Below, piece by piece: positions 45,709 to 57,894 of a stretch of DNA of 64,000 nt. The notes under the pieces are model-generated. The model searched no databases. It was given only the letters and a program-made list of their open reading frames with translations, and was not told the DNA's origin. Made by a program: the position numbers and the translations under genes. Position 1 is the first letter of the stretch; every line of letters begins with the position of its first letter. Source of the DNA: Dactylellina haptotyla (lineage: Eukaryota; Ascomycota; Orbiliomycetes; Orbiliales; Orbiliaceae); contig CM062384.1 of the NCBI GenBank assembly GCA_031310005.1, positions 1,922,001 to 1,986,000 on the forward strand. Reading direction: 5' to 3'.

Positions 45709-48700
45709 TAGATCTCTTGTTTACTCACAACATCTCATGATTGATACTTGTTACGATCGTTATTCATCTGATTGGAGTATTTGCTATTTTCTTCCTGGAG
45801 CTTATATTCACTTCTATTTCGGCTTACGTTTTTATCCACGGACACCACTTCTGTTCGAGCGTTAGACTTCTTTTTATCTTGTATGGGTGTATTATTTACG
45901 GGAAGGCATTGCATTTCTAATATTATTTGTATCTTTTGGGTAGACACGAGAGCGTCCATTTCTGTCCTGTTTTTTCTTTCTTCTGTTTGATTTTCTCCCA
46001 AGGACTTTGATGTCTACCATCTATTCTTTATTTCCTCCACTTCTACAACCCGACCTATTGAGGCGGCGCATCTTTTGATACATATTTAAACCTAGTGCTT
46101 AGTTCCTCTATTCTCGTTTTCCTTTTGTCTTCCTTTTTTCTTTCTTTCTTTCTTTCTTTCTCTTGGTAATTTCGGGTTATATTTGGGAATGCTTGCTTAT
46201 TGGGTTCACACAGCTTATAGAGGGAGGGTTATCATCATTTCTTCTCCCATTCATCATTATCTTGATCATTGAATATCGCGCGCTGCTTTTTTTCCCCCTC
46301 TGGACTTCGTCTCAATAGAATCATAATATACATGTACCGGCGCCTATCAATCGTTTTTCTGATATCAATACAATAATACTACTCTTCTTATCCTCAGCAT
46401 GCCTACTAGTTTCCATCGTCACTTTCTTTCCCTCCCACGCACGTCGCATCATCCCCGCAAACCCAAACCTTGTTGATAATTTTCGCCTCGCCTGCAACAC
46501 GGGCACAAACCACACCAGATGCTGAAATTTCAAACCCCAAGGAGACTTTATTCTATCTCTTGTCTGAACGCACATGCAATTCTTACTCATCGTCCGGCTC
46601 TTTTTTAGTCTTCTTATCTGCATGCATGCATGTACACTACTAGATCCAGTACCATTTTAGTATTCTACCCAGCATCGATACCCCAGATTACTTTTCTCCG
46701 ACTACAAGAAAATTTTCAATTTTCAAATTTTTTCCACACCATGATAAGAAGAGAGCGCCTGAGCTCTCAAACTAGGAGTAGCTGCCAATTCAGTACGTAA
46801 CGAAAAGCACATGTCTAGTAAAAGAAAGACACCAACGAACCGGGCTACACCGTGAACATATATTTCTCTTTGATCGGAGAGGAGAAATAAAATGCGCATG
46901 CTCGAGCGCTCACTCTTCTTCTTCTTCTTCTGTTGCTCTCGTCCTCCTGGGTATTCGCGATAAAAACATTCATGCATGCTATAAACACCCCGCTTTCCAA
47001 TAATGTGTACCCCGATAAATTCGGGACACGGAGGGTCGAGCTGCACCTTTTTCAAGTAATGGTTTGCTTATTGGTTCGCCCCGATTAAGTAAAATTCCAA
47101 GTTCGTCGCATTTCCCCCAAACCATTTATGATTATTTTATTGCTAGCAAGAGATAAGGTGAAAAAAAGAATAAGGCCAAGCTAAGTCGACAGCCCTCCTG
47201 CATGTCCAAGTGCACATTTGACTACATAATCATGCACTGGCCATTTTACCTCTGGAACATATATCATTTCTTTCTCTTGATGCCGCCGCTTGGTGACGGC
47301 TACTACACGTCAAAAATTATGCATTCTGAGATGGGGTGAGAAAACCACTAGATTGCGAAATTTCGAAAACCTCAGCTCGCCCCCCCCTCCTCCCCCACAA
47401 ACATGATGAGACGGTGGTTGCTTGAGAATTTGATCTCATAGCTATGAGACTCAAAAATATATATGCCGACTCGGAGTCGAAAATACCAGAGTTGGAGAAC
47501 CGGGCTATCTTAAACGCCTACTAGCTTGGCTGGTCAAAGCTACCCTTTCTTCTTCTCTCCACAGTGATGAAGGCTCCAAGCGAGAATCTGGGGCCCCCGC
47601 ATGCATGGCGTGCGAGTCGGGATTATAAAAAAGACGAAAGGTAAAAGTTGCGGTATGAAAGAAAGAAAAAAACCCGGTAGCTTGACAAGCTACTCGTAAG
47701 ACCTTAGCAAAGTTTCGTGCTCGCACTACCTTGTTCTTATCTGCTACAGCCAGGCTTCTGCGGCTTTCGAAGTAGCATCTCTCGTAATTCAGTTACACTT
47801 CCAGAAGGTGTACCCGTAGGGACAACTCAGATCTCCTTCATTTTACGTTGGTGTAAGAGAAGATTGTCATGCTGTTGGGTTATAGAGGTATGTATCTCAT
47901 TGTACTGTACTTTGCAGTAACCCCCAAGCTGCGACAAGAGCTCGACAGCCAGACTGGCCGGGGTTGCTGGCCAGCTCCCCAGCGCCTCTTCAGCTGTGGT
48001 TGGTTAGACACGCATCCCAAACCAAAAAAAGGAAAAGCCATAGGTAGGAATTGTTCAGGCTAAATGAAATATATTCTTATCTATTGTTATTTGAACATGA
48101 AAAATTAATTGATGGTGTGATCCTCTCGCAATAGGGTGTAAAATGGTGACATTTTCGCCGCGCCAATACAATTGAAGCTGCTTGTAGGATTGTTGAGCTC
48201 GTGCAAACACGATAAGACCACTAATAACTTTTCTTCTTCTTCTTCTTCTCTCTCTCTCTTTCTTTTTTTTTTTTTTTTTGGGGCTATTACCGCTAGATCT
48301 AAACTTTTCTCCTGTGAAGTCGGTAACCGCTGTCTCGGGGCTAAGGAATTTCTTCGGCACATGCGAGTAGCTTTGAACTACGAAATGGTTTGCCGGAGAG
48401 GTGACCCCGAGACGACTACCCGCTACCGAATAAATTTGAATGAGAAGGGGCGAATCGCGGCCTAGAAAGGGAAAGTCAAAGAGAAAGAGAGACCAGAAGA
48501 AAAAAAGAGACAATGAAAGTTTCCATCCTTCGACCCGAAAAGTTAAGGGAAGGGGAGTTTCGGAATTCCCAACGAACATTTCTCGGAACCGCAGACACTT
48601 ATCAATACCTGAGAATTGTATCCTTTTTCTTCCCTAACAGGATAATATCTACTTGCAACCCCAGACAGGGCACATACATTTTCATGGTAGCCCTCTACAG

Positions 48701-48760
48701 TTTGAATCTTGTGAGAAATCGATGAGACAGAAGGTCCAAGGTTGCGGTTCTGGCATCTTC
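45709..48760. other. Intergenic region after creA, no gene recognised
   Basis: About 3 kb. It begins with the T-rich creA 3' region and a (TTTC)n tract at 46137-46162. Frames on both strands are short, low complexity and without motifs. The A/G- and CT-rich blocks at 48220-48280 and 48470-48520 are simple sequence. No tRNA or repeat pair was found. Confidence 0.5.
46137..46162 (+). repeat. (TTTC)n microsatellite
   Basis: About six TTTC units in the region downstream of creA. Confidence 0.85.
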
Positions 48761-50708
48761 CTAGAAGAAGACGTCATCGTCGCTCTCCCCGTCCGAGTCA
48801 GGAACGATCGTTCTTCCGAACTTCTGGGGAATTCCCGGTTCGTTAGTCTGCAACTCCATATGTGCCCCTTCCTGTGATTCTAATATCTCTGCGTCTTTTG
48901 CTTGGGGAAAAGTTGCTGCCCCGGATTTGGTTAAAGCTTCAGGAAGCTTTACTAGGTCGACTGTATCTGATGAATAATCATCCTCATCATCGTTCGTATG
49001 CTCACCATCGTCTGTGGCAACACTCCTAGCGTTCTCTTTGGCAAATTTGCATACTTCACTGGATTCCGAGGAGCCAATGGTGGTTGTGCTACGCTTCCGT
49101 TTTAAATTACCTTCTGCTGGGGCATGGGCAGCGAGCTCTGTGCTATCCCCCACCCCGTACTCGCTCTCCGAGAATTCTTCATAGTAGCGTTCTTCCGAGT
49201 TGTGCCCCGAAGCAGCAAATGATTCGGCCATTGAAATCGCACCAGTCATCGCCCCGAAAATGTGCTCCTCATCCTCAACACCATTCTAATACCCGTTAGC
49301 GCCCGAAACTCCCGCCTTGTGAAATACGAACTGCGAAACGATTCCCGAATTTCTAGCGAAAACATCCTACAACTGCTCAAAATATACACTTAGGTACATA
49401 TGTACAAAATTCGGGTGGGGCGATGAAAAAAGAAAAAGTAGATGGATGTTGACCTACTTTAGTAACCTTGATAACAAAGAATTGATCTGGGCGGCTAAGA
49501 TTTGTACTCTGTATAGCGATCCCTGATGACTTGAGTATGAAAACGAAACGTAAATGTCTGTTCGCTGTCTCTAGGTCTGTTTTCGGTACGTGCTTCCTGA
49601 GCAGAAGCACCCGATGATGAAACGCGTGGGACCATGTATAATTCGCAGAATCTAGCTCGGAAAACCCAATTTAAATCGGAAGGAGTAATATTCAGATATC
49701 AATTTCATACTTACTGACAAAAGGAGCAAGTTCTAAAGGACCGCCTCCTATAACACTCCTTGTAGCGAGCTGGTTGAGCACAATAGTCTATTTGTTGCAT
49801 CCCTCGCATTGTTATTATTAGTATGCTCTTAATCCTTGTCAAGCGAATATAGATCTTAATCCATATCAGCATCGAATAAAAGAAACGTACAGCAACCATC
49901 CTTGATGCCGAGAGTCGCTGTAGGCGACTGGCGATATCCGCGATAAGTCGGGTCCGTCTTTCGGGCTGTTTTTCAAATCCGTCTCGATTTGTTGCGGTTT
50001 TGTTTGACATGATTTGAAACGTCGCGTTCTCAGATGCTGGCGGAAATTCTTTGGCGAAAAGCAGCGATATATTATCGACAACCACGAGCGATGGGGTTAA
50101 AGAAGGATCAATTGTCATATGTGCTATGAGCGAGAACAAGTGCGCCAGAGATATTACCTGGTATCGAAGGATAGATGAAGACATATATTCTATATCTTTC
50201 TCTCCTAACAACGTCTCCAACCTTGAAACAGCGCATTGTGATAGAGTATCTATAAAAGATGTTAGCCGCTTATTATTCTAGAGATAGCTAAGAGTGACAA
50301 AAGAGTAAGAATAGAACCCTACCAATCCAGCAGACCTGTTCGCCTTTAGAAATGGCATCGACAACTAGCTGAAGGCTTTTCAATATAAATCGAGTTAGGG
50401 CAGGTTAGATCTCAATTTCAACATCTTTACGAGGCCGTACGCAATAGCTGTCTTTCCCGCACCCGGCGCCCCGCATATTTCTACCAGTTTGCCCCTTTCG
50501 AGACCGTTGCCACCCCAAGATCTATCTAGGGCCTCACTTCCAGTGGTAAAGCTCTCATGGTCGTGGTCAAGCTGTGTTGCTAGTGCCGCTGCAACGGATT
50601 GCGTAGGTAACCGGTCTGTGTGGGAATTTTCAGCTAACTAGCTGTGCTAGGTTCAACAAGATAAAGTGGCATACGTCGGCTGTAGTCCACCGAGCTATGC
50701 GGATCCAT
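48761..50708 (-). CDS. RAD51-paralogue RecA-family ATPase (Rad55/Rlp1-like)
   Basis: Exons: 50708-50675, 50615-50431, 50368-50323, 50249-49891, 49787-49715, 49651-49458, 49285-48761; 471 residues. The ATPase core has FTTGSEALDRSWGGNGLERG, Walker A GAPGAGKT (60-67), a GEQVCWIDT strand, Walker B SLVVVDN (Asp147), RRTRLIADIASRLQRLS and TIVLNQLATRS, the order of RecA/Rad51 proteins. There is no N-terminal DNA-binding HhH domain of Rad51 type, so this is a paralogue acting as a recombination mediator by inference. The C-terminal 175-residue exon is acidic and Ser-rich, ending IVPDSDGESDDDVFF, which offers casein kinase 2-type sites. Assignment to Rad55, Rad57 or Rlp1 is not possible by eye. The first junction (59-nt intron) is the least certain; a 41-nt alternative also keeps frame. 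Confidence 0.8.
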
Positions 50709-51389
50709 ATTACGGTAATTTCTATAGCATCGATTTCGTTACTCTCATGAGTGGTGGAATGGTTGACCCGCCGAAGCCTCGGATGCGATATTGACAACGG
50801 TGGTCACGCGTTTGAGTTGCAGTTTGAACCAACGCGTTTTGATTTGTATGCATGGTTATAAAGTACCCGAATATGACTTCTAGCCGCAACATGTAAAAGC
50901 ATGCTCGGAGCCCTTCGTGAAGGCATTTTGAGATGGGACATTGATGCTGAGTGCCATTGGATTTACTCATGAAGAGCAGAAGGTTATATGTAATATTGTA
51001 GATGTTAAACTTTTATTGGCACGCCTGGCTATATGAACCGGATGACTCGAGGCCTCTGACCCAGCGGATCCCCACTTATGCATATGCAGTTCTAATTTCT
51101 ACGTGGATCTCTGATCGAGTTATGCAAACGAAAGTCAAGAACGTAGAATATAACACGAAACCTTATTACCACCTTCGAAACACATGTTTTATTCTTTTTG
51201 AGTAATTGGAAGAAGAATGACAAGAAGAACAAGAAAACAAGAAATCGAAAAGAATGAAACGCAAAATATATCAATGTCTGCGGGGATAAAAACGTTGACT
51301 GAAGGGGTATGCAACGTAAAAATGAAGTAAAATAAAATTGGGGGGAATTGGTATTTTTCTTTTCTTTGTTTTCAGAACGCTGCAGGACT
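50709..51389. other. Intergenic region between mtr10 3' end and RAD51-paralogue start
   Basis: About 0.7 kb with both neighbours on the minus strand: mtr10 3' region on the right and the promoter of the RAD51 paralogue on the left. No gene seen. Confidence 0.5.
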
Positions 51390-54300
51390 TTAAAAGCTAA
51401 ACTTGGGCGTGCTGATACCGGATGTTGAGGCAGCTCTCGGTGTTACATTCTTTCTTCGGTACCAAGTTGTAAAATCTTGTAGCTGATATCTAACTTTCTT
51501 CGAGTCCCTCGAGATGATAGATCTATACTAAATGTTAGGTTTCATAGATAGTTTGTTGAGATAACGTGCCAACTTACTGTTGAATATTAGTTAGGAATTT
51601 TTGTCTCTCTTGATCCGACACAGATCCCGGTGGAAGCTGAGCGACCGTCTTTGCAACCCAACCGATGGTTTCCTCAGGAAGTAAGTCAACCAGAGTCATG
51701 AGAACTCCGGAGCTGTCAGGAACACAGTCTCGTGGAAATGAATACATTAGACCACTCAAAATCCGAATAGTGAGAACCTCGCCCTGAGACCTTGTGATAT
51801 CTACAACCGCTTGCCTGATATGAGGTGGGTTTTCTGGAGAGTCATAGCGAGATGTTGGTGGAGTTGGGGTACCGTAAACAAGAAGATCGCGGAGGAAGTG
51901 TAAGACAGCTATGAGGGGCTCATTTTGTTCGAGGACAAGACATGCAAGAGCCGCTTTCATGCTCGGTTCCAGGAGCTGAGATGGTATCATTTGCAGAGGG
52001 TGGAACATGATTGCATCTTGCATCAGCCTGAAGAAATCCTCGATCACTAGAAGAAAAGGTATTAGCTTGGGTTGTATTTTTTTACGCCATGCGAATAATA
52101 CTCACGATCAGGAATGTTCTTGGGTGAGTCTTCGGCCTGCAAAATCTTGAACATTGTCCAGCACTGCTGCTGCAAAAATTGGTATACTGCTTCTCTTGTG
52201 TTTTGATCTACAAACTCCTCATCGCTGAATTCCCGGATAACAGAACCAGTGACCCATAAAAAGCATCCTTGTTTAGACTTCTGGAAACATGCAGCGAGTT
52301 TTTCTGCAAGTACCGGAAGTAGCGGAAGAATTGCTATTCGATAAGAAATAAGGAGGGTACGGTAGAATTTGGATACCCGCTCGCAGATAGCAGGGTGTGC
52401 GATGAATTCTTCCAGGATTGCCGTCACAATTGGGAATACCTCGCCCCAGAATTGAACTATCGGGTTTTTAGCATCCGCTTCGATATGTGGTCTTACAATC
52501 GCCGCAAAGGTAGTAAGTAGAGACACCGTTTCTTTGAATATGTCAGCGAATATCCTAGAGTTGTAGCTGCTAAGAACGGGGATAATTACCTGATAGCTCT
52601 CGAACAGATTCCTTGTCTCTCGCGACATTGGCCTTGGCCATCAGCCTCTTAGTTATTGGTTCGCAGAAGAGTCGTAGAGCGTCATATATTTTCTCGATTG
52701 GTTGGGCGGCAACCACATGAGCGACACCGTCTGTAATTTCCTCGAGACTTTGACTGGGCAGATTCGCACTGACTTGTTCATAAAAGTTGTGCAACTGTTG
52801 GATATGTCCTACTAGGAGCTGATGACAGTCTTGACAAAAGTATCTAAGAGCCATAGCCGCTGCACGCATGACATCTTTGTCGCTATGGGCAAAACCGTTG
52901 GTAATATACTGGAGCTGAGGTTCAAGATACTCTGGGTGTTTTGCTGTCCATTCGGTGTATCTTCCCAGAACGAGGGTAGCAGCAAATCGGACTTTTGGGT
53001 GCTCTGGAAGATAATACTGCCCTGCAACAGTTTCTGGACTCTGGATGAAAAGGTTCATGATTTGAGGAAGCACTTCTGCTTCATCGTTGGGAACCATGCG
53101 CCCCATGGCGCGCATGCTGAACAATGGTGCTTCTAAAGCTTGCCAATTTGGAACCGGATTTTGAGAAGATGGAGTGCCTGCAATATATGATCTCATATAT
53201 TGCTCGACCTGGGCATAAGCTTTGGCCAAGCAATCTCGTGCGCCCAAGACTTCACAGCAGTCTTTTAACACATCACCCATCTTGTGTCGGAATTCCCTGA
53301 ACCTCTCCTCTTGTTCTCGATCTCCATCGAAAAGGTCGTTTTCGTTGCCAGATTCCGGGATGGGATATTTCAAATGTCCGATCATCACGTCCACTAAGCT
53401 TGCAAAGACATCGGCTAATTGAACTCTCGCTTCGATATAATTTTCCAACACGAGATAATTTTTCAAATCGAACCAAAAATTGAAAGTGAGACCGATGACT
53501 TCTTGCTCTTTATCCCTAGCGGAACATTCGAGGATTGCCTCAACAAGTGGTCGAAAGTCTACCGGCATTCTTGCAATGAGGATGACCCAGGCCTCGCCAG
53601 CCTCGGCAAACATTTTAGTGAGACCCCGGAGTTGTTCAATATCATCCTCGGCTGCAGATAATATCCTGGGTCGTAGTTGCATGATACGAGGGAACAATAT
53701 GTTGATCGTATCTAACGACTCATCATCGCGTGTTTCTGCGAACATTGCGCAAAGACAATCGATAGCAGAATCAAAAGCTGCATCGGACGCAAGGGAAGTA
53801 ATTGTAGCATCGAGTAGTGGCGAATTGACAATGGTCAAGACAGGAATTTCGCGCAACCAGGAGGTAAGGCAAGAGGTGAGGAGTGGTTCCTGGCAGGCTG
53901 TTGGGTCAGATTGCGAATATCGAATCAACAGAGTCATAACCTTTTCGGTATTGTCTTCGAGAAGCTCCTTTGCTCGGATGTCCAACTCTTCGTCCTAATT
54001 TCAGTGTTAGTGGCCATATATATATAACTGAAAACATATGATATATATGTTTTAGACTTACTGTCATGCGGATTCTTCGTCCTTCCGTGACTTCTTCAGG
54101 AAGAACCTTGAGGAATTCCAGAAGGCAAATACTGCCATCTGCGTCATTACCAAGTTTCTCATTAACTGTTTCTAAAACGTTCTTCCATTCTACCATTTGT
54201 ATTGCGAGAATTGCAAGACAAACGTTTAGTTGGGTTCTTATAATCCTATGTTTCTTCTCAGATCTGAACGCATGAAGTAAGGAAAGTATTGTATCTCTGA

Positions 54301-55088
54301 GCTCTCCAAGTGACGTTCGTGGGAGCTGGGGTACATCGTAGATTATCTGTATGGGTGGAGATTCATCAGTTTTAGATCATTTGTTTCAATTTGTTAAAGG
54401 GTTTCTTACTTTTCCCTTGAGAGTCGTCGCGGAAAATAGCTTTACATCTAGCGGCAGCTCTGCCGATTTCAGCATGGTGAAGGTGTGACTCCATGCTTCT
54501 GGCTGTTGTATAGAGAAACGACCACCAAAACCAGCAGAATCGTTTAAATCAGTCTCCGATCTTCATTGTTTTTTTATTTTGGGTTTTTGATATGTTGTGT
54601 ATCCGTAGTCCGTCCAGAACGTTTATAACTCATACAAAGCGTGACAGATGTGCATATTGTGTGGAATGATTGACCCTACCGGCGTGGTGGATGGGTGTAT
54701 GCTCTTCTTCTTCTTTATTTTCGCAGATGCAAGAAACGAGGGGGGTTTGCGACTACGGGAAGAGGAGGATATGGAAACAGCAGAAGGACGAGATGAGAGA
54801 TGAGCCAGGGAAAACATGACTGCCCGAACTGCTGGAGGCGGAATTTCAACGACTGAGATTCATATTTTGTTCGAGCGAGGACGATCAAGGTGGCTTGATT
54901 TGACTGGACTGGACTGGACGGGACTGGACTGTAGAGCAGAGGAGAGGTTGTGCGAAAGGACCCACCGATTTCTGAAATGCCTCGAGATATTCGTTGGCTT
55001 GGTATTTCTGTGCTCGATCGGCATGGCCCTGCATCGTCGCAAGGGCCTGGAGAATAGGAGCTAGATCCGGGGCAGCGGTAGTAGCCAT
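51390..55088 (-). CDS. mtr10: Nuclear import receptor Mtr10 (transportin-3 family)
   Basis: Exons: 55088-54966, 54502-54410, 54346-54062, 53994-52590, 52531-52106, 52046-51578, 51522-51390; 977 residues, the family's length. A karyopherin beta that in yeast imports SR-type mRNA-binding proteins and takes part in tRNA return to the nucleus. The N-terminus APILQALATMQGHADRAQKYQANEYLEAFQKS, then PEAWSHTFTML and FSATTLKGK, match Mtr10/TNPO3. HEAT-repeat helices continue throughout, with YCQEIL-like and IEDFFRLMQDA segments, PRDCVPDSSGVLM, and the C-terminus VRYQLQDFTTWYRRKNVTPR. The first intron is long for this genome (463 nt) and carries a GGACT repeat. The exon 4/5 junction uses CAAAG as acceptor, which restores alignment to the family without extra residues. 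Confidence 0.9.
54902..54930 (+). repeat. (GGACT)n pentanucleotide repeat in mtr10 intron 1
   Basis: Five to six imperfect GGACT units (one reads GGACGGGACT), lying about 35 nt inside the 5' end of the long first intron of mtr10. Confidence 0.8.
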
Positions 55089-55897
55089 AATTCTTGCTGT
55101 GTGTTGAACAATACTCTCGAAGCTATAAAGGGTGGAATGATGGGGTAAGTCAAAGGGAGGGTTTGCAAATATTCGAGGAGACCAGGTCGGAGGAAGATAT
55201 GAGAGAAGAATAATAGCCTCTTTGGTGTTTCCTAGGCTAGTCTTTTCCGACTTGATCTCGGCCCCCCGCCTTTATCGTTATCAACAAAGAAAGGAAAAAA
55301 AAAAAAAAAATCTCAGTGGTTGAGCTGGTTTTTGCTGTTCCAAGGGCTCCCTTCAGCTGTTTATTTTTCTGTTGCAGAGTAGCTACGAGACAGGGAATGA
55401 GTGGAGAGACGAGTGATGATGAGGACTGTGGTTGCTGGCGGGAGTAAAACGACGTCAGGGAGGGGGGGTTGAGTCTGTGGTTAGCAGGCGGGATGAAGTC
55501 AGAGGTTGGCAGGCTGGCGGTGTGGTGGGGGCAGAGCACGAAAAAACGGGTGTTGCGCACAGCCGAAGAAGGATTTGGTTGGTTGTCTTTGCCTGCCATT
55601 CGCAACATCGAAAGAATAATATTATTTATCGGTTTTGTCCATCGCCAGCTCTTTCACCTCACCAAGTCTCCACGCCGTTAACGCCGTTACAATAGCCCTC
55701 CCCTCACGAAATCTCGTGCAAGCTCCACTACGGCCTAAACCAATTGCTCTTCTGTAGGGGATCGAACCGAGTTGCCAGACGAGCATAGGGGAAACTGCTA
55801 TCCTCGCGCCGCCCTCTGATTATTCCGTTTACGCGAGCAAGCCGGTTCTCGTACGACTTCCCCGTCGGTTTCTTCACCTCTACGTCAAATACCTACA
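55089..55897. promoter_or_regulatory. Divergent promoter region, mtr10 / sme1
   Basis: About 0.8 kb between two housekeeping genes read outward. It has a poly-A run near 55294-55309. The fragment GGGGATCGAACCGAG near 55756 looks like a tRNA B box on the minus strand but does not fold. No gene called. Confidence 0.5.
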
Positions 55898-56397
55898 ATG
55901 TCTGGCCGAGGAGGTGGTGGAGGTGGTGGGCGAAGGGTCCTCCTCCCACCCATCAATTTCATCTTCAAGCTTCTCCAGACCCACGCGACGGTTCAAATAT
56001 GTACGCGATTGCCTATACTTTCTGAGAATTTCCACACACTCTTTACGGGGGCGATTGTTAATATGATAAAATATTTCACAACGATCTAGGGCTATATGAA
56101 CAACTTCAGACGCGTATAGAAGGAAAAATTCGAGTGAGTCACCAACCGCATTCTTATTGAGAACACGAGAGGGTTAACCACTTCCTATGCAGGGTTTCGA
56201 TGAGTTTATGAACTTGGTGATCGACGATGCCATTGAAATTAGTTTGGCAACAAAAACAGAAGACGAAACCCGCAGAGAACTCGGTCAGTAACACAATTGC
56301 GGTGTCAAAATCATTTCTGGTTGCTAATGTGCGTCTAGGTCGCATATTGCTCAAAGGTGACAATGTCACCTGTATCGCCTGCGCCTCGCTCAGCTAG
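55898..56397 (+). CDS. sme1: Spliceosomal Sm core protein E
   Basis: Exons: 55898-56000, 56090-56133, 56193-56283, 56339-56397; 98 residues. One of seven Sm proteins that form the ring on U1, U2, U4 and U5 snRNAs. After a Gly-rich start (MSGRGGGGGGGRR) come VLLPPINFIFKLLQ, then [29 protein letters not shown], the Sm1 motif, and RILLKGDNVT, the Sm2 motif with the conserved Gly-Asp-Asn. The last eight residues (CIACASLS) extend slightly past the typical end. Three small introns interrupt a gene of under 300 coding bases. Divergent from mtr10 and convergent with fau1. Confidence 0.95.
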
Positions 56398-56609
56398 TTT
56401 TCTTGATACTAAAAGCCTGAACGGTGCTATCATATGATCCTGCGACGGTTGATGCGTATCTTCAACTCAAGTATTGTGGATGGATAAGACGGCGGGGATA
56501 TGTAGGATATAGAGCGTATGTTCATTCTGATACCCAGTCGCCAAAGGACACGGCAAGGGTATTCTACTAGAAACAAAAGAGAAATCATATCCAGCCTCGG
56601 TTTCCGGGG

Positions 56610-57535
56610 CTATCTCCGGCGAACTATCGAACCGTCGCCAACGAGAACTATATCTAAGGCCCAGTCTTTATCACCAGTAGGAACATTCGAGGTAGATTCT
56701 AAGAACTGCTCTTTCAGTGCAACGCCGACTATCGAAGGGTAGTTAGGCCGATGTAGAGACCGAAGAAAGAGCGCATACTTGACGTACCTGTGAAAGGTAT
56801 CCCCTCTCCCGTTTGGTCGTAATACCGCCTCAGAAAGTAATCATAGTATCCTTTCCCGTGACCCAACCGGCGACACTCATTATCGAAGGCTACGCCGGGA
56901 AGTACGATCAAATCTAGGCCTTCCACGCCCTTTTTGAGGTTCTCGATGCAATTCTGCCGAGTTTCTAAAGATTTTTTAGTAGGGGTTGGGATCCCCCAAC
57001 TATTGCGTTTGAGACTTTGATAGTCCTCCAAGGAGTCTAATGACACCATGTCCATCTTTGAGGGGGTTGGTTCTTCGTCTTGGGGGTTGGTTTGGGCAGC
57101 TTTATGAGTGAATGGGATATAAACTTGTTTACCTTTAGTAGCCGCCAAATTAGCCATGTGCTATGTGTCGTTGTAAGGGGGTTTGGTGTGGTTCGCGCCA
57201 GTACCTCTCTCGAAAGCGTCACGGACCATCCGTACCGTATCGATTTCGCCAGCAGGCATGGAAAGGTATATGCTGACACTCCGTGCTCGCTGGTACTCCG
57301 GCAGGCTGGTCAAAAGCCCGAATACCGCGTACGCTGGATACGCCTCAGTGTTATTGAACTTTAATCGTGCATTGCATTGCTGAATGGCGGAGGGCTACGA
57401 ACACTGGTCTTGAATTGATGGCGTGTCTACGGCGGCAAGCCTTTTTGCAATCGCGGTTCGGAGCTCCCGTTTCGCATTCCGCAGCGCCTCATTTGTGGAC
57501 ATTCTTCTGACGAACGAGAGAGGAGACGATGCCAT
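56610..57535 (-). CDS. fau1: 5-formyltetrahydrofolate cyclo-ligase
   Basis: Exons: 57535-57403, 57333-57205, 57132-56788, 56728-56610; 241 residues. Converts 5-formyl-THF to 5,10-methenyl-THF using ATP, returning folate to one-carbon metabolism. Family motifs: NAKRELRTAIAKRLAAVD, RARSVSIYLSMPAGEIDT, GKQVYIPF, RNSWGIPTPT and the signature DLIVLPGVAFDNECRRLGHGKGYYDYFL, which forms the ATP and folate pocket. The end has VGVALKEQFL and WALDIVLVGDGS. Starting at the ATG 57535 (MASSPLSFVRRM) gives a short positively charged leader; a second in-frame ATG at 57502 (MSTNEAL) may give a cytosolic form, so dual targeting is possible. Divergent from rot1 with a 359-nt shared promoter. Confidence 0.92.
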
Positions 57536-57894
57536 CAGCAACGTCAAGACGAACCTCGACCGATATGCGCGCGTATATATGTTGGTATCGATATCCGCCT
57601 GCGAATGATGTTGTAGCAGAATGTCGCACTCCGCCAAGCCGGGAACTTATTCGACGTGCTGCAACATGACGGCCTGCTATCTTTAGCCAGGGCACGTAAA
57701 GTCAGGGGGCTGTGCGAAGGGCGAGAGGTATTAGCGAGTTACCTCCGTCCGCTTGGCAACATACTCTCTTCAAATGCAAATGGTGGTGGTGCATCTTGTC
57801 ATCCTCGTTCGAGTCGGAACTTGCAAAATATCGTTTTATTGTTAAACCCACAGGATACCAGACCGCCCGCCGCATAGAACAAGGTACAGCCATC
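57536..57894. promoter_or_regulatory. Divergent promoter, fau1 / rot1
   Basis: A 359-nt segment between two starts read outward. Both leaders must fit within it. No specific site assigned. Confidence 0.5.

Noticed and set aside
46723-47055. 110-codon minus-strand frame downstream of creA
   Set aside because: No motif, Lys/Ser low complexity, no conserved neighbour exon.
54623-54817. Minus-strand frame inside mtr10 intron 1 as an extra exon
   Set aside because: Exons 1 and 2 already join without loss of phase or family sequence, and the frame is Ser-rich without homology.
55740-55800. Minus-strand GGTTCGATCCCC resembling a tRNA B box
   Set aside because: The T stem has no complementary arm and no cloverleaf could be drawn.
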